A stretch of DNA of 64,000 nt from Methanobacteriota archaeon. GTDB lineage: Archaea; Thermoplasmatota; Thermoplasmata; UBA10834. Positions 54,534 through 62,699 of this stretch are shown here, piece by piece. Both the position numbers and the translations under genes were made by a program. A model generated the notes under the pieces. The model saw only the letters and a list, made by a program, of their open reading frames with translations, was not told the origin of the DNA and made no database searches. The stretch spans positions 125,441-189,440 of the forward strand of contig CP070748.1 of assembly GCA_020348345.1 (NCBI GenBank), in the 5' to 3' direction. How positions within the stretch are numbered: the stretch's first letter is position 1; every line of letters begins with the position of its first letter.

Positions 54534-54992
54534 GTGAGAAAGCGCTCCGGCAAGGTCGAGGAATTCGACCGGCGCAAGCTCGAGGAATCGATCAGGCGCG
54601 CAGGGGCGTCCCCCGAGGTCGTGAAGAGGATCTCGAGTCGTGTACAACCGAAGGACGAGATGTCTTCTAAGGAGCTGAGGGAGAAGGTCGCTGAGGAGCT
54701 GAGGAAGGAGAGTGATGCCCTGTCGGCCGCCTACAGATCGACTAAGCTGCTCAGGATACGGACATCTTCCGAAGCCAGGATTGGCATTGCGCGTGTAAGC
54801 GAGCAGCTCCTGAGGGACTACGGTGCGAGGTCCGGCGGGCACGTGATGATTCGACACAAGGACCATGAGGCGAAGATGCAGGTCGAAGCCCGCTCCGAAT
54901 TGGATCCACAGGAGATCCAGGTGAACAAATCAGACCTCGACAAGCTGGGAGCGCAGGAAGGCGTTCGCTTGGATGTGAGATTCCCCAAGTGA
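54534..54992 (+). CDS. Stand-alone ATP-cone domain protein
   Basis: 152 residues. The first 85 match the ATP-cone pattern seen in ribonucleotide reductases and NrdR: VRKRSGKVEEFDRRKLEESIRRAGASPEVVKRISSRV, then KELREKVAEELRKES and YRSTKLLR. The remaining 65 residues (RSGGHVMIRHKDHEAKMQVEAR, EIQVNKSDLDKLGAQEGVRLDVRFP) look like small beta strands, possibly a double-psi or AbrB-like barrel. The NrdR zinc ribbon is missing, so it may be a nucleotide-sensing adaptor; the partner is unknown. GTG 54534 is the only usable start, with GGGGGTGAGG about 11 nt upstream. Confidence 0.65.
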   Translation: MRKRSGKVEEFDRRKLEESIRRAGASPEVVKRISSRVQPKDEMSSKELREKVAEELRKESDALSAAYRSTKLLRIRTSSEARIGIARVSEQLLRDYGARSGGHVMIRHKDHEAKMQVEARSELDPQEIQVNKSDLDKLGAQEGVRLDVRFPK

Positions 54993-55025
54993 ACGGGTGC
55001 GGGTCCTGGGTCAGAGCCGACCCGT

Positions 55026-55053
55026 GGGGCCAGCTTCTTTGGATGCTGGCTCC
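55026..55053. terminator. Hairpin between convergent genes
   Basis: GGGGCCAGC and GCTGGCTCC form a 9-bp stem (one G-T pair) with a 10-nt loop. Just upstream, ACGGGT (54993-54998) pairs with ACCCGT (55020-55025). Both sit in the 128-bp gap after the ATP-cone gene and may end or stabilise its mRNA. No T-tract follows closely. Confidence 0.4.
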
Positions 55054-55120
55054 TCAAATCCATTATAGCGAATGGTTATCCAGACGGCTCCGAGGTCATC
55101 GCCTGCTCGCTGCGCGAAGC

Positions 55121-56530
55121 CTAGTCCTTTGGATCCGATTCATCATCCGACGGCTCGATCGCGCCGGGCACCAGGATGTTCATGAACTTCTCGAAGTACT
55201 GCTTCTCCTGAATCAGTTGTTCCCTGTCGAGTTCGAGATCTGCGACGGCAGAGATTGATTTCGAGCCGAGGCCGTATGATTCGGTTCTCAACCTGTCCAG
55301 GTCCTTGGCAAGGAATCTCTCGTGCTCGGCGAGCCTCGTTCCTATCCGCTCCATCGCCATCCTTTTGAGCATATCCTCCAGGAATATGAGCTGCTCCTTC
55401 TTGCTCTTCTTCGACTTCAGCATCATCGCCGCCTCGTGCTTGAAGTCGATGCGTGCGTTCGCGTGCTCCTCATCAGTTGTCGCGATCCACACCAGCGGGT
55501 GCTCGGGCGAATTGAAAGTCACCTTCTCTGGAACCAGCGTCTCAGCCGATATCTCCGTCGCCGCGTCCCCTCCGGAGTGGTAGACGGCATAGAAGCTCAT
55601 CCTCTCCAGGAAGCTCACCTCTATGAAGTCCTTTCTATTCCTCTCGGTCACCGTCGGGCTGTCCTCCACGAGCTGCTCGAGCACGGCCATCGGCGTCGTG
55701 TCGGGCTTCCTATCGCCCAACAACTTGCTCACACCGGCTATGCATTTGAGAGGTTCGTAGGTTCTCGTAAGCCAGAACGACGGCGGGAAGTTGGTCCACG
55801 ACCGCTTCTTGCCGCCTTCATCCTTCTTCACCTTCAGCTTCGAGAAGGAGAATGTCGAGAACTGGTATCTGATCCTCCCGTCGACCTTCTCAAGCACTCC
55901 AGACGGCAGTCCCTCCTTGGCGACGATCCTGTCCGCCCAGAAACCCAGATCACCGCGGAGTTTGGGTCTTGTGACAGGGCCGTTCTCGCTGATATAGCTG
56001 AGAATTTGCCGCCTCGTCTTGGTGACAAGCCAGCTGAGCCAGATGACGAACGACTTGGGCGTCTCGATGTATGGCACCGGAAGTATCGTGTGGTCGGCTG
56101 CCGTGCCCCACGACGGCAGCACTGCCTCTCCAGGCGCGTGGGCAAAGGAACGGTCGGCATACACCTTCAACGACACTTCCTCTTCGTCCTCCGCGGACTC
56201 CCTAATAGGTGCAGGCTCGATCCTGAGGTCCGAATTGAGGAAGTAGTAGTTCTGTCTCTTCGACGTGAGCGGTACAAGCACGCCGCTGTCGACCCCTTTG
56301 GCGAGGAGCGTCCGCATCTGGATGTTGCTCTTGTCCTTGAGCTTCCGCGTCTGTGCGCTCAGTGACATGCGCCTCATCGAATCCGTCAGCGGGCTCTTCT
56401 CGATCTCTTTCCTGGTCAACGGCTGCTTGTGCATCAGGGCGAAAACGACCGCCCGTGAGACGTTGTTGGTAAGGAACTCTCCTATCTCCGTCGTCTTGTC
56501 CTTCGAAAGCTGCGCTACGTGCTGTGGCAT
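55121..56530 (-). CDS. Unrecognised 469-residue protein with winged-helix-like parts and a coiled-coil tail
   Basis: I do not recognise this family. The N-terminus (VSRAVVFALMHKQPLTRKEIEKSPLTDSMRRMSLSAQ) and a middle region (TRRQILSYISENGPVTRPKLRGDLGFWADRI) both look like winged-helix DNA-binding units. Between 240 and 370 is an alpha/beta region (VSFLERMSFYAVYHSGGDAATE, HPLVWIATTDEEHANAR), and the last 100 residues are charged coiled coil (KSKKSKKEQLIFLEDMLKRMAMERIG). There are no signal or membrane segments. ATG 56530 is preceded by GAGGTGG, and a TTATAAG TATA box near 56577-56586 gives a leader of about 25 nt. A DNA-binding or chromatin-related role is only a suggestion. Confidence 0.7.
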   Translation of the reverse strand: MPQHVAQLSKDKTTEIGEFLTNNVSRAVVFALMHKQPLTRKEIEKSPLTDSMRRMSLSAQTRKLKDKSNIQMRTLLAKGVDSGVLVPLTSKRQNYYFLNSDLRIEPAPIRESAEDEEEVSLKVYADRSFAHAPGEAVLPSWGTAADHTILPVPYIETPKSFVIWLSWLVTKTRRQILSYISENGPVTRPKLRGDLGFWADRIVAKEGLPSGVLEKVDGRIRYQFSTFSFSKLKVKKDEGGKKRSWTNFPPSFWLTRTYEPLKCIAGVSKLLGDRKPDTTPMAVLEQLVEDSPTVTERNRKDFIEVSFLERMSFYAVYHSGGDAATEISAETLVPEKVTFNSPEHPLVWIATTDEEHANARIDFKHEAAMMLKSKKSKKEQLIFLEDMLKRMAMERIGTRLAEHERFLAKDLDRLRTESYGLGSKSISAVADLELDREQLIQEKQYFEKFMNILVPGAIEPSDDESDPKD

Positions 56531-56576
56531 CCCATCCACCTCTGTGCTCTGTTTTGCTTCAAATCGGCTTGCGGCT

Positions 56577-56586
56577 ACTTATAACT
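56577..56586 (-). promoter_or_regulatory. TATA box of the 469-residue protein gene
   Basis: AGTTATAAGTAG on the minus strand; predicted start near 56555. The rest of the gap up to 56745 shows no gene. Confidence 0.5.
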
Positions 56587-56745
56587 ATGCGCAAAACACC
56601 TCCTCGACCTCTGTCAGCCGGGGTTCTCGTTCGCGGGCCACTTGAGCGAGCCTCTACCGGTCGGCGCTATGGCTAGCTGCTTCCAGCTTCACTGCAGCTC
56701 CGCAAGGTCAGCAAGCGTAGCTGACGAGATTGCCCTGAGCATCGG

Positions 56746-57927
56746 CTATCTGTAGTACTTCGACGAGACCTGCAGCTGCTCGTCGACCATTATCTTTCTC
56801 TTGCCGAGCTCCTTGAAGAATGGCTCGGGATCGATGCAGGCCTCAGGCGGCAGCACGCCTCTCTTGTCGATCTTGCCGTCTGCGAGCCAGTTCGCCGTTA
56901 TGGATGGCGGCACTGCCGTGTCCCTCGCCGACGACAGCCCAGTCTTGCGGTCGTTCCACGTCGACACGAAGAAAGTGCACCTGGCAGGAAGGCGATCCTT
57001 CTTGCCTGTCACATCGGTTCTCAGATAATCGTATTCATCCACGATCTCCTTGGAGTGTCTGGCGCTCGATACCGCATCGGTGTACATCGCGGTGATGTAG
57101 TCCTTGGGAGAGCATTTGCATCCCCCGACGTTGAGCTCCTTCTCGCTGCTGAAGCCGAGCTCAGCCAACGTCTTGAAGGTCGCGAGGTCCACGTCGGGAA
57201 AGCCTATTCTGAAGCTCACATGCTTCGTCCCTTTGCCGATGAAGTCCGCCATTGTGGCAGGTTCTGAGTGTTTGATGTAATGCGCAGTGACCTTGCCTGA
57301 GGGCTCGGGCATCACGACCGACGTCTCCCCTGACATGATCGGCACTCTGATCTTCCTGCCCTTGTCGACTATCCCGGGCTTCTGTGTCATCTCGTCGAGG
57401 ACGGTCCTTATCGAGTACGCTGGCATGCCGGCCTTTGTAGCCTTCTGCTTCGTCCCCCAGGTGCAGTAGATCGATATCGAATCGACCGAGTCGAGCTTGT
57501 TCGCTCCGGCGGCTCCGCATACGTTGGTGATTCCGGGGGTACTGCCTATTCCGAGCACACAGGTGACGCCGGCGTCCTCGGCCTTCTTGGTCAGCTTAAG
57601 CTGCTTCAACGTGCCGTCGTAGAATCCCCCCAGATCCGTGTAGTGCACGCCCGCCTTGATCGCGGCGTTCATGATGCTCATGTTGAGTTCGTACCAAGCC
57701 GAGTTCAGAACGACATCGACGCGCTTGAGCGCCTTGGCCATGGCTTTGCCGTCGGTCGCATCTAGCTTCACTGGTGTGACTCTGTTCGGGTTCGTCGCCT
57801 TCGCAACTTGCTTCACCTTGTCGAGATCGAGGTCTGCGGCAACGACATCCGCCTTGTAGCTGTCGACCAGGTCCTTGACTGTCATCGCACCTATCTGTCC
57901 CGACGCTCCAATAACCAGTGCTTTCAT
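56746..57927 (-). CDS. Saccharopine dehydrogenase-like NAD(P)-dependent oxidoreductase
   Basis: 393 residues from ATG 57927. N-terminal Rossmann domain (MKALVIGASGQIGAMTVKDLVD, VAADLDLDKV, DVVLNSAWYELNMSIMNAAIKAGVHYTDLGG) and the saccharopine-dehydrogenase catalytic domain that follows (VLGIGSTPGITNV). Relatives include lysine-pathway enzymes and carboxynorspermidine dehydrogenases; the substrate is not resolvable here. It starts 36 bp after the leuB stop, so it may be the last gene of the leu operon, yet no link to leucine is known. Confidence 0.82.
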   Translation of the reverse strand: MKALVIGASGQIGAMTVKDLVDSYKADVVAADLDLDKVKQVAKATNPNRVTPVKLDATDGKAMAKALKRVDVVLNSAWYELNMSIMNAAIKAGVHYTDLGGFYDGTLKQLKLTKKAEDAGVTCVLGIGSTPGITNVCGAAGANKLDSVDSISIYCTWGTKQKATKAGMPAYSIRTVLDEMTQKPGIVDKGRKIRVPIMSGETSVVMPEPSGKVTAHYIKHSEPATMADFIGKGTKHVSFRIGFPDVDLATFKTLAELGFSSEKELNVGGCKCSPKDYITAMYTDAVSSARHSKEIVDEYDYLRTDVTGKKDRLPARCTFFVSTWNDRKTGLSSARDTAVPPSITANWLADGKIDKRGVLPPEACIDPEPFFKELGKRKIMVDEQLQVSSKYYR

Positions 57928-57962
57928 ATTCAACACCACTCTCCCATCCTTTTCATCGTATA

Positions 57963-59090
57963 TCAACAGCTAGTCTTCCTGAGCCCGTCGACTATCGCAT
58001 CGCCCATCTTCGACGTCGACGTCGTTCCTCCGACGTCTGGGGTTCTGTGTCTGCCCTCTCTCAGCACTTCCTGAACCGCCTTCTCTATCCTGTCGGCGGC
58101 GCCACCGTGGCCCAGCGTATCGAGCATCAGTGCTGCTGAGAGGATCGCTCCCACGGGGTTGGCCAACCCGAGGCCGGCGATGTCTGGCGCCGAGCCGTGC
58201 ACGGGCTCGAACATGCTCACGCCATCGGGGTTGATGTTGCCAGAAGGCGCGAATCCAAGCCCTCCCTGAAGAGCAGCTCCAAGATCCGTAAGTATGTCGC
58301 CGAAGAGGTTGGGCGTGACCAGGATTTTGAATCTGCCTGGGTTCCTGATCATGTGTAGTGCAACGGCATCGACGTACTGGAATTCGCTTCGTATCCCGTG
58401 CCGCTCGGAAGCACTAGCCACCTCTTCCCTCCACAGGCCGTACATGTCCGTCAGCACGTTCGCTTTGTCGACGGACGTGACGAGGTCGAGCTCCTTTGAT
58501 TTGGCGAGCTGGAACGCGTAGTCCAACACGCGTCTCGCGCCCTGCCGCGTTATCACGCCGATCTGGTACGCGAGCTCCTCCTCGTTCGCAAGGTCAATTC
58601 CGATGTCGAACTTGGCTTCATAGGCTTTCCTCTTGAGGACCAGCTCGCTCCTGGACGCCCCCTTGCCAACCCTGGCGCCGAGCCCGACATAGAAATCCTC
58701 CGTGTTCTCTCTAACGAATCTCATGGCAATATCGCGGCCTTCGCCCGACAGTGCGGAGGGCACCCCCTCGTACAGCACAACCGGCCTGAGGTTGACATAC
58801 TGGTCGAAATGGAATCGCAGCCTGAGCAGGATGCCCTTCTCCAGCAAGCCCGGCTTTACGCGAGGGTCGCCCAGCGAGCCAAGCAACACTGCATCCTTCT
58901 CGTCCAGCACCTCCATCGTCTCGTCGGAGATGACCTCGCCCGTCTCAAGGTAGTTCGATGCCCCCAGAGGGAGCTCTTCGAAGTCCAGAGGTATTGAGTC
59001 CTGCTCCGACACAACATCGAGCACTCGTAGCGCTTCATTCGTTACCTCAGGTCCTATGCCGTCGCCTGGTATGACCGCTATTCTCGACAC
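57963..59090 (-). CDS. leuB: 3-isopropylmalate dehydrogenase
   Basis: Oxidative decarboxylation of 3-isopropylmalate. 375 residues from GTG 59090 (SRIAVIPGDGIGPEV). Substrate and metal motifs: LLRLRFHFDQYVNLRPV, RENTEDFYVG, KANVLTDMYGLW and NLFGDILTDLGAALQGGLGFAPSGNI, HGSAPDIAG. The GTG is 10 nt after GAGGGAG and overlaps the leuD 3' end. The open frame continues to 59549 but that is leuD in another frame. Isocitrate or homoisocitrate dehydrogenase is excluded mainly by the leuACD context. Confidence 0.92.
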   Translation of the reverse strand: MSRIAVIPGDGIGPEVTNEALRVLDVVSEQDSIPLDFEELPLGASNYLETGEVISDETMEVLDEKDAVLLGSLGDPRVKPGLLEKGILLRLRFHFDQYVNLRPVVLYEGVPSALSGEGRDIAMRFVRENTEDFYVGLGARVGKGASRSELVLKRKAYEAKFDIGIDLANEEELAYQIGVITRQGARRVLDYAFQLAKSKELDLVTSVDKANVLTDMYGLWREEVASASERHGIRSEFQYVDAVALHMIRNPGRFKILVTPNLFGDILTDLGAALQGGLGFAPSGNINPDGVSMFEPVHGSAPDIAGLGLANPVGAILSAALMLDTLGHGGAADRIEKAVQEVLREGRHRTPDVGGTTSTSKMGDAIVDGLRKTSC

Positions 59091-59575
59091 TGCAACATCT
59101 CCCTCGTGTAAGCCATTAGTCCGCCCTTCTCCACAAGCATCATCACAAACGGCGGGTAACTCTTGAACTCGAATTGCCTGCCGTTCGGCTCGACCGCTAT
59201 CGAGCCCGCCTCGAGGTCGATTGAGACCGTCTCGCCTTCTTCTGCATCGACCTCCGCTTCGATGACCGGCAATCCTATGTTGATCGCGTTTCGGAAGAAT
59301 ATGCGAGCGAAGGACTCGGCGATAACGCATGACACGCCTGCACCTACCAGAGCCCTCGGAGCGTGCTCCCTGCTGGAGCCACAGCCGAAATTCCGGCCTG
59401 CCACGATGACATCCCCGCGCTTCACCATTCCGACCAATTCGGGCCTCGCCTTGGAAAACAGGTGCTTCGCCAGCTCGGCGTTGTTCATCGTGGTGAGGAA
59501 CTCCGCCGGTATGATCTGATCCGTATCGACGTTGTCCCCGAATCTCCACGCTGTGCCGCTGAGACGAGTATTCAT
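59078..59575 (-). CDS. leuD: 3-isopropylmalate dehydratase small subunit
   Basis: Swivel subunit of isopropylmalate isomerase, 165 residues, with FGDNVDTDQIIPAEFL and the substrate-binding GRNFGCGSSREHAPRAL. ATG 59575 overlaps the leuC stop by 4 bp. An 59-residue upstream extension of the frame is inside leuC and not real. Confidence 0.95.
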   Translation of the reverse strand: MNTRLSGTAWRFGDNVDTDQIIPAEFLTTMNNAELAKHLFSKARPELVGMVKRGDVIVAGRNFGCGSSREHAPRALVGAGVSCVIAESFARIFFRNAINIGLPVIEAEVDAEEGETVSIDLEAGSIAVEPNGRQFEFKSYPPFVMMLVEKGGLMAYTREMLQCRE

Positions 59576-60825
59576 TCTACCACCTCCGAGGGATCGACGA
59601 TCCTTCCGGCGACCGCGCTCGCAGCGACGACCGCAGGACTCGCCAGATAGACCTCCGAATCCTTGTCTCCCATGCGGCCCACGAAATTCCTGTTCGTGCT
59701 GCTGACGCATCTCTCGCCGGGCGCAAGGACTCCCATATACCCGCCGAGACACGCTCCACAGGTAGGGCCGGACACGAAGGCACCCGCATCCATGAAGATC
59801 TTCACGAGCCCCTCGTGCAACGCCTGTTCCATCACCGCCTTCGTCGCCGGGACTACAATCATCCGGACGCCTTCGCGTATCCTGCGTCCCTTCATGATCG
59901 CAGCGGCAACTCGCAGGTCTTCAATCCTGCCGTTCGTGCATGAGCCAAGATATGCCTGGTCAATATCGACCCCGACCTCGCTCGCAGGGGAGACGTTGCT
60001 CGGAAGGTGCGGCTTCGCCACGACAGGAACCAACTCCGAGGCGTCATATTGCCTCGAATCCACATAGCTCGCGTCCTCGTCGGCAAGAACTGCGCTGTAT
60101 TCTCCTCGCGCCCTGCAGGACAGGTAGTTGTCGACCACCTTGTCGGCCGGCATAATGCATGTCTTGGCGCCAGCTTCGATGCCCATGTTGGCGATCGTTA
60201 TCCTGTCCGAAAGCGAAAGCGATGATATGGCATCACCCTCGACCTCCATCGACCTATAGAGCGCGCCATCGACGCCGATGTCGCCTATGATCGTCAGAAT
60301 GATGTCCTTGCCCATGACGTGCCTTCCGACGGAGCCGTTCACGGAGAATCTCATCGATTCTGGCGTTTTGAACCAGAGCACTCCTCTTGCGAACACCGTC
60401 GCTGCTTCCGTGCTGCCTATGCCTGTCGAGAACGCCCCGAGCGCGCCGTAGGAGCATGTGTGTGAGTCCGCTCCAACTATGAGCCTTCCCGGAGCGGTGA
60501 ACCCCTCCTCTATCATCACCTGGTGACAGACGCCGCCAGATCCTATCTCGAAGTAGTTGTCCACGTTGTGCTTCCTGGCGAAGTCGCGCATCTTCTTCGC
60601 CTGCTTCGCAGAGGCCACATCCTTGTTGGGGACGTAGTGGTCGGGTATCAGAACCACCTTGTCGCGCATTAGGGGGACACAGAGCGAATCGAATTCGTCG
60701 AACGCAGCAGGCCCCGTCACATCGTTCACCATCACGTAATCGACCCTGGCTTCCACTATGTCTCCAGCTGAGACGTCCTTGTCCGATTTATCCGACAATA
60801 TCTTCTCCGCTACCGTCTTGCCCAT
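59572..60825 (-). CDS. leuC: 3-isopropylmalate dehydratase large subunit
   Basis: Aconitase-family subunit carrying the [4Fe-4S] cluster, 417 residues, with the single cluster Cys in LGSCTNGR and the pair in CGACLGG, plus DSHTCSYGALGAFSTGIGSTE. The compact length is that of the archaeal LeuC2 type. ATG 60825 follows GAGGTGGGCTCAG; it starts 40 bp after leuA. Confidence 0.95.
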   Translation of the reverse strand: MGKTVAEKILSDKSDKDVSAGDIVEARVDYVMVNDVTGPAAFDEFDSLCVPLMRDKVVLIPDHYVPNKDVASAKQAKKMRDFARKHNVDNYFEIGSGGVCHQVMIEEGFTAPGRLIVGADSHTCSYGALGAFSTGIGSTEAATVFARGVLWFKTPESMRFSVNGSVGRHVMGKDIILTIIGDIGVDGALYRSMEVEGDAISSLSLSDRITIANMGIEAGAKTCIMPADKVVDNYLSCRARGEYSAVLADEDASYVDSRQYDASELVPVVAKPHLPSNVSPASEVGVDIDQAYLGSCTNGRIEDLRVAAAIMKGRRIREGVRMIVVPATKAVMEQALHEGLVKIFMDAGAFVSGPTCGACLGGYMGVLAPGERCVSSTNRNFVGRMGDKDSEVYLASPAVVAASAVAGRIVDPSEVVE

Positions 60826-60865
60826 CTGAGCCCACCTCGTATCCGAAGTCGTTACCGGAACGATT

Positions 60866-62506
60866 TCAGTAAGCCTTTCTGGCTTCCTTCTTGCCGTTCG
60901 CGCTTAGCTTGCAGACCCAAAGCCTGTTCAGGGCTTCAATAGTTGCGTCGACGCTCGTCGTCACGATATCCGAGCCCACGCTCTTGCCGAGGGACAACAG
61001 GCTCGGATTCTCGTTGTCTCCGAGCTTGATGGTCACCTCGCACAACGCATTCGAGCCGCCCGTGATTGCTTCGAGTCTGTACTGCTTGAGGACGATGGTC
61101 TTCGATACCGCGCTCCTCATGGCGCTGAGACTCGCGTCTATAGGCCCCACGCCAGTCTCAGACGCGCGGCGGACTTCCCCGTCGATGTTGAGCACCACAG
61201 TCGCGGTGGGCGTGAAGTTCAGGCCTGTGAACGCGGTGAACTCCTCGAGTCTGATGACTGGCTCCGTCTCCTGGCCGAGTATGTCATAGGCGACGGCGAA
61301 GAGTTCGGCATCATCGAGCTTCTTGCCCGATTCGGCGTATTTCTTCACCCTCTTCACGAGCTCCTTCATCTGGTCCTTGTCGAGCGTGAGGCCGTACTCT
61401 CTGAGCCTGCTCTCGACCGCGTGGTGGCCGGAGTGCTTGCCCATGACGATGCTCCTCTCCTTGCCGACAATTTCAGGGCGCATAGGCTCGTACGTGGAGC
61501 TCTCGCTCAATATGCCGTGAACGTGTATGCCCGCCTCGTGCGAGAACGCGTTCTCTCCCACAATGGCTTTGTTCGGCTGTACCGCGATTCCTGTAAGCTG
61601 CGACACGAGTCGCGATACGAACGCGAGCTTGCGCGTGTTTATGTTCGTCTTGATGCCGTAGAACGCCTGAAGCGCCATTACGACCTCTTCGAGAGCGGCG
61701 TTCCCGGCTCTCTCGCCGAGGCCGTTCATCGTCACATGCACCTCGTCGGCGCCTCCTCTCACTCCTCCGAGGGAGTTGGCGACGGAGAGTCCGAAGTCGT
61801 CATGGCAATGCACTGCGAGCGGGACCTTCGTTTTCGCTCGGATCTCAGTCACGAACTGCGTCATAGCCGGAGGTGTCATAACTCCGACCGTGTCGGGTAT
61901 GTCTATCCTGTCAACGCCGACATCCTCAATGCTCCTGTGGACCTCGTGAAGGAAATCGAGATCCGTCCTAGTAGCATCCTCGCAACTGAACTCCGCTGTG
62001 AGCCCATGGTCCTTGGAGTACTGCACCGCAGTCACGGCTTTATCGATCGCCTCCTCCTTGGAGATCTTCAGCTTCTTCTCGAGGTGGACCTTCGACGTTG
62101 CGAGGAATATGTGAACGGAATCGACCTCGCCACCTATCGCCGCGTCAATGTCAGTTTTGCTCGCCCTGCAAAGGGCGCACACTTCGCTTTTCAGACCTGC
62201 TGTAGCTATCCGCTTGACGGCTTCCGCCTCGCCCTCGGAGTTGATCGGGAAGCCAGCCTCGATGATGTCCACCCCGAGCTCGTCCAGCGCCTGCGCTATC
62301 TTCAGCTTGTCATCCGTCGAAAGCGCGACGTTCGGCGTCTGCTCGCCGTCCCGCAGGGTCGTGTCGAGTATCTTGACCCTCTCGGGCATGCGCGTCGCCT
62401 CGAAGATCTTCTTGTTGTATTCGCTCACGAAGACCCCCGTGTCGGGGATCTTGAAGCCACCTTCTCCTCCTTGTTCAGGACTCTCACTGGGGGATTGTGT
62501 CGACAT
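60866..62506 (-). CDS. leuA: 2-isopropylmalate synthase
   Basis: Condenses acetyl-CoA with 2-oxoisovalerate, the committed step of leucine synthesis. From ATG 62506 it has 546 residues: a TIM-barrel catalytic domain with ILDTTLRDGEQTPN, FLATSKVHLEKKL, HCHDDFGLSVANS and NGLGERAGN and the metal-site HVHG region, then a C-terminal LeuA dimer/regulatory domain (from about 425) for leucine feedback. The start is chosen because GGAGAG lies 7 nt upstream. The frame continues to 62662, but a TATA box at 62671-62681 predicts transcription start near 62650, and the extension has no family counterpart. CimA or homocitrate synthase roles are less likely in a leuACDB operon. Confidence 0.92.
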   Translation of the reverse strand: MSTQSPSESPEQGGEGGFKIPDTGVFVSEYNKKIFEATRMPERVKILDTTLRDGEQTPNVALSTDDKLKIAQALDELGVDIIEAGFPINSEGEAEAVKRIATAGLKSEVCALCRASKTDIDAAIGGEVDSVHIFLATSKVHLEKKLKISKEEAIDKAVTAVQYSKDHGLTAEFSCEDATRTDLDFLHEVHRSIEDVGVDRIDIPDTVGVMTPPAMTQFVTEIRAKTKVPLAVHCHDDFGLSVANSLGGVRGGADEVHVTMNGLGERAGNAALEEVVMALQAFYGIKTNINTRKLAFVSRLVSQLTGIAVQPNKAIVGENAFSHEAGIHVHGILSESSTYEPMRPEIVGKERSIVMGKHSGHHAVESRLREYGLTLDKDQMKELVKRVKKYAESGKKLDDAELFAVAYDILGQETEPVIRLEEFTAFTGLNFTPTATVVLNIDGEVRRASETGVGPIDASLSAMRSAVSKTIVLKQYRLEAITGGSNALCEVTIKLGDNENPSLLSLGKSVGSDIVTTSVDATIEALNRLWVCKLSANGKKEARKAY

Positions 62507-62541
62507 CGGAACACTCTCCAAAATTCTTCGATGCACAGCAC

Positions 62542-62604
62542 TCAGGCTAGAATGAGGAGCCCCAAGGGCAGCGTAAGCAGCAGGCCCGTCGACTCTTTCT
62601 TCAT
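62542..62604 (-). CDS. Leucine-rich leader peptide ORF upstream of leuA
   Basis: A 20-codon frame, MKKESTG-LLL-TLPLG-LLILA, ends 35 bp before the leuA ATG. Eight of 20 codons are leucine and use six spellings' worth of variety (CTG, CTT, TTG, CTC, CTA), with a run of three and a run of two. It has its own ribosome site, GGAGAA, 8 nt upstream at 62618-62613, and lies wholly in the leader predicted from the TATA box. It is not in frame with leuA. The layout is like bacterial leuL leader peptides that sense charged tRNA-Leu. It could instead be a tiny membrane peptide (KK then hydrophobic). Confidence 0.6.
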   Translation of the reverse strand: MKKESTGLLLTLPLGLLILA

Positions 62605-62670
62605 TTCCAGCGTTCTCCGTGCGGTGCGGTCTACCCTCGCGGGATTGACCGATTGTGTGCATGGCCTAAA

Positions 62671-62681
62671 ACAATATAAAT
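62671..62681. promoter_or_regulatory. Bidirectional TATA box between pheA and the leu operon
   Basis: ACAATATAAAT, read either way, fits TBP. On the plus strand it predicts start near 62700 (leaderless pheA); on the minus strand near 62650, giving leuA a leader of about 145 nt. Confidence 0.6.
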
Positions 62682-62699
62682 CTTTGTGGATAGATAATC

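Noticed and set aside
62507-62662. 52-residue N-terminal extension of LeuA in the same frame
   Set aside because: It begins upstream of the predicted transcript start, has no family counterpart, and the GGAGAG site supports ATG 62506.
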